Of a stretch of 64,000 nt of DNA, positions 63,138-64,000 are shown in pieces. The translations under genes and the position numbers were made by a program. Source of the stretch: Halarcobacter ebronensis (GTDB taxonomy: Bacteria; Campylobacterota; Campylobacteria; Campylobacterales; Arcobacteraceae); assembly GCF_013201825.1 (NCBI RefSeq), contig NZ_CP053836.1, positions 558,001-622,000 on the forward strand. Direction: 5' to 3'. How positions within the stretch are numbered: position 1 is the first letter of the stretch; each line of letters starts with the position of its first letter. The notes beneath the pieces were generated by a model. The model did no database searches and was not told the DNA's origin. It worked only from the letters and a program-made list of their open reading frames with translations.

Positions 63138-63789
63138 TGAGATAAGCAATAGTTATGAGCTATTAGAGTTTCTAAAAAAACAAAATCTTTTGAAAGAAGA
63201 GCCTTCTTATTGGTGGCCTAGCAGTAGTGATTTTGAAATTTTAATAGGTGCTATTTTAACTCAAAATACCAAATGGACAAATGTAGAAAAATCTCTAGAA
63301 AATCTAAAAAAATTAAACATACTTAATTTCGAAGCTATTATTGAAGTAAATAGCACAGTTTTAGTTGAGGCTATTGCCCCAAGTGGTTTTAAAAATCAAA
63401 AATCTCAAAGATTAAAACTTTTAGCAAAAAATATTTTAGAAGAGTTTGGCTCTTTTGATAATTTTTGCCAAAGTGTAAATAGAGAGTGGCTTTTAGAGCA
63501 AAAAGGAATAGGCTTTGAAACAGCAGATGCAATACTTTGTTATGCCTGTCATCAAGAGTTTATGGTAGTGGATAAATATACCCAAAAATTAGTCTCATAT
63601 ATGGGTTTTGAATTTGAAACCTATGAGGATTTACAAGCTTGGTGTGAATATGGAATTAATGAAAATTTAGATAAAATATTTGAACTTTACGGTTACGAAA
63701 TATCTTTAAATAAACTATATTGCAGATTTCATGGAAAGATTGTTGAGTTTATGAAAAGTAATAGATTAAAAGCAAGGGTAAAAGAATGA
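63124..63789 (+). CDS. magIII: 3-methyladenine DNA glycosylase MagIII
   Basis: Monofunctional alkyl-base DNA glycosylase of the endonuclease III superfamily. It matches Helicobacter MagIII block for block: WWPSSSDFEILIGAILTQNTKW, SGFKNQKSQRL, REWLLEQKGIGFETADAILCYAC (helix-hairpin-helix), MVVDKYTQKL with the catalytic Asp, and the C-terminal YCRFHGKIVEF. It has no iron-sulfur cysteine cluster, as expected for this family. At 221 residues it is full length. It overlaps the start of the ParA-like gene as ATGA. Confidence 0.93.
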   Translation: MQLSNEISNSYELLEFLKKQNLLKEEPSYWWPSSSDFEILIGAILTQNTKWTNVEKSLENLKKLNILNFEAIIEVNSTVLVEAIAPSGFKNQKSQRLKLLAKNILEEFGSFDNFCQSVNREWLLEQKGIGFETADAILCYACHQEFMVVDKYTQKLVSYMGFEFETYEDLQAWCEYGINENLDKIFELYGYEISLNKLYCRFHGKIVEFMKSNRLKARVKE

Positions 63790-64000
63790 TTATTATTCCA
63801 CAAACTAAAGGTGGTGTAGGTAAATCCACTGTTGCTATGCAAGTTATTGCGCCATATCTATATAAAAAACATGGCAAAAAAGTAACATATATTGAAATTG
63901 ATGACGAGAACAATGATAGTAAATCTTTTACAAGAACTGAAATTGTTGACAAAAGAATGTTAGGCACAAATAAACTAATAGAACTAGATGAACTTATTTT
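63786..64000 (+). CDS. ParA/MinD-family ATPase (3' partial)
   Basis: The first 71 codons of a gene that runs off the window. The opening IIIPQTKGGVGKSTVAMQV holds the deviant Walker A motif KGGVGKST of the ParA/MinD family, and YIEIDDEN is the following acidic strand. The start overlaps the magIII stop by 4 bases. Whether it serves chromosome or plasmid segregation, or positions another cargo, cannot be judged from this fragment. Confidence 0.8.
   Translation, partial: MIIIPQTKGGVGKSTVAMQVIAPYLYKKHGKKVTYIEIDDENNDSKSFTRTEIVDKRMLGTNKLIELDELI

Noticed and set aside
1-64000. Phase-variable homopolymer G tracts typical of Campylobacter surface loci
   Set aside because: The longest G run I saw is six, inside a conserved GELGGYNFQ motif; no long G or C tract occurs in the glycosyltransferase genes.
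1-64000. CRISPR arrays, tRNA or rRNA genes, insertion sequences or att sites
   Set aside because: No direct-repeat array, clover-leaf or transposase remnant was seen, and the gaps between genes are all shorter than 200 bases.

Overview
The window is AT-rich, gene-dense DNA from a member of the Campylobacterota, most likely an Arcobacteraceae-like bacterium. This rests on several things seen together: a MagIII-type DNA glycosylase, a short Mfd of about 995 residues, soluble CZB-domain chemoreceptors, frequent TTG and GTG starts with 1-20 base overlaps between genes, and -10 boxes of the gnTAAAAT/gnTATAAT type. No rRNA, tRNA, CRISPR array, transposase or insertion sequence is visible, and no gap between genes exceeds 300 bases.

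Left flank (1-7.1 kb): the 3' part of a helicase with a primase-like N-terminal region, a KefB/C-type antiporter, a convergent two-domain acyltransferase resembling the ornithine-lipid synthase OlsF, and a secreted protein with two haem-c motifs.

Centre (7.1-44.1 kb): cysQ, then one co-directional run of 33 genes that forms a surface polysaccharide locus (O-antigen, capsule or similar). It encodes UDP-uronate synthesis (UDP-glucose dehydrogenase, UDP-glucuronate 4-epimerase, TviB-like dehydrogenase) and a short Wzz-like protein. A compact nonulosonate cassette follows: a CBS-mannose isomerase-type cupin fusion, a NeuB-like synthase without its SAF domain, and a cytidylyltransferase-HAD phosphatase fusion. 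Next come two asparagine-synthetase-like amidotransferases, a complete CDP-3,6-dideoxyhexose branch (rfbF, rfbG, rfbJ-like, rfbH), a PglK-like ABC flippase and a Wzy-like membrane protein. There are also seven probable glycosyltransferases, several decorating enzymes (methyl-, acyl-, FkbM, CapA, deacetylase), and the WbpV-WbpL-WbpM trio that would make and load the first sugar on undecaprenyl phosphate. The locus ends at a hairpin terminator. The inferred product is an undecaprenyl-linked, multi-sugar repeat, flipped by the ABC protein and polymerised by Wzy/Wzz. It may contain an amidated uronic acid, a 3,6-dideoxyhexose and a KDN-like acid.

Right flank (44.2-64 kb): a TonB-dependent receptor behind a Fur-box-like sequence, with a small secreted helical protein; a glycerophosphodiester phosphodiesterase; a DUF445 protein; mfd; a Cpx-like module (Met-rich Spy/CpxP-type protein, response regulator, histidine kinase); a BaiN-type flavoprotein; then a sensory cluster of CZB chemoreceptor, single-domain response regulator and two overlapping histidine kinases. 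The first of these kinases has Asn where the phospho-accepting His should be. The window ends with a YmdB-family phosphoesterase, magIII and the start of a ParA-like ATPase.

The most unusual content is the compact KDN-like cassette, the second asparagine synthetase without its glutaminase cysteine, the His-less kinase next to an intact one, and the Met-rich sensor protein.
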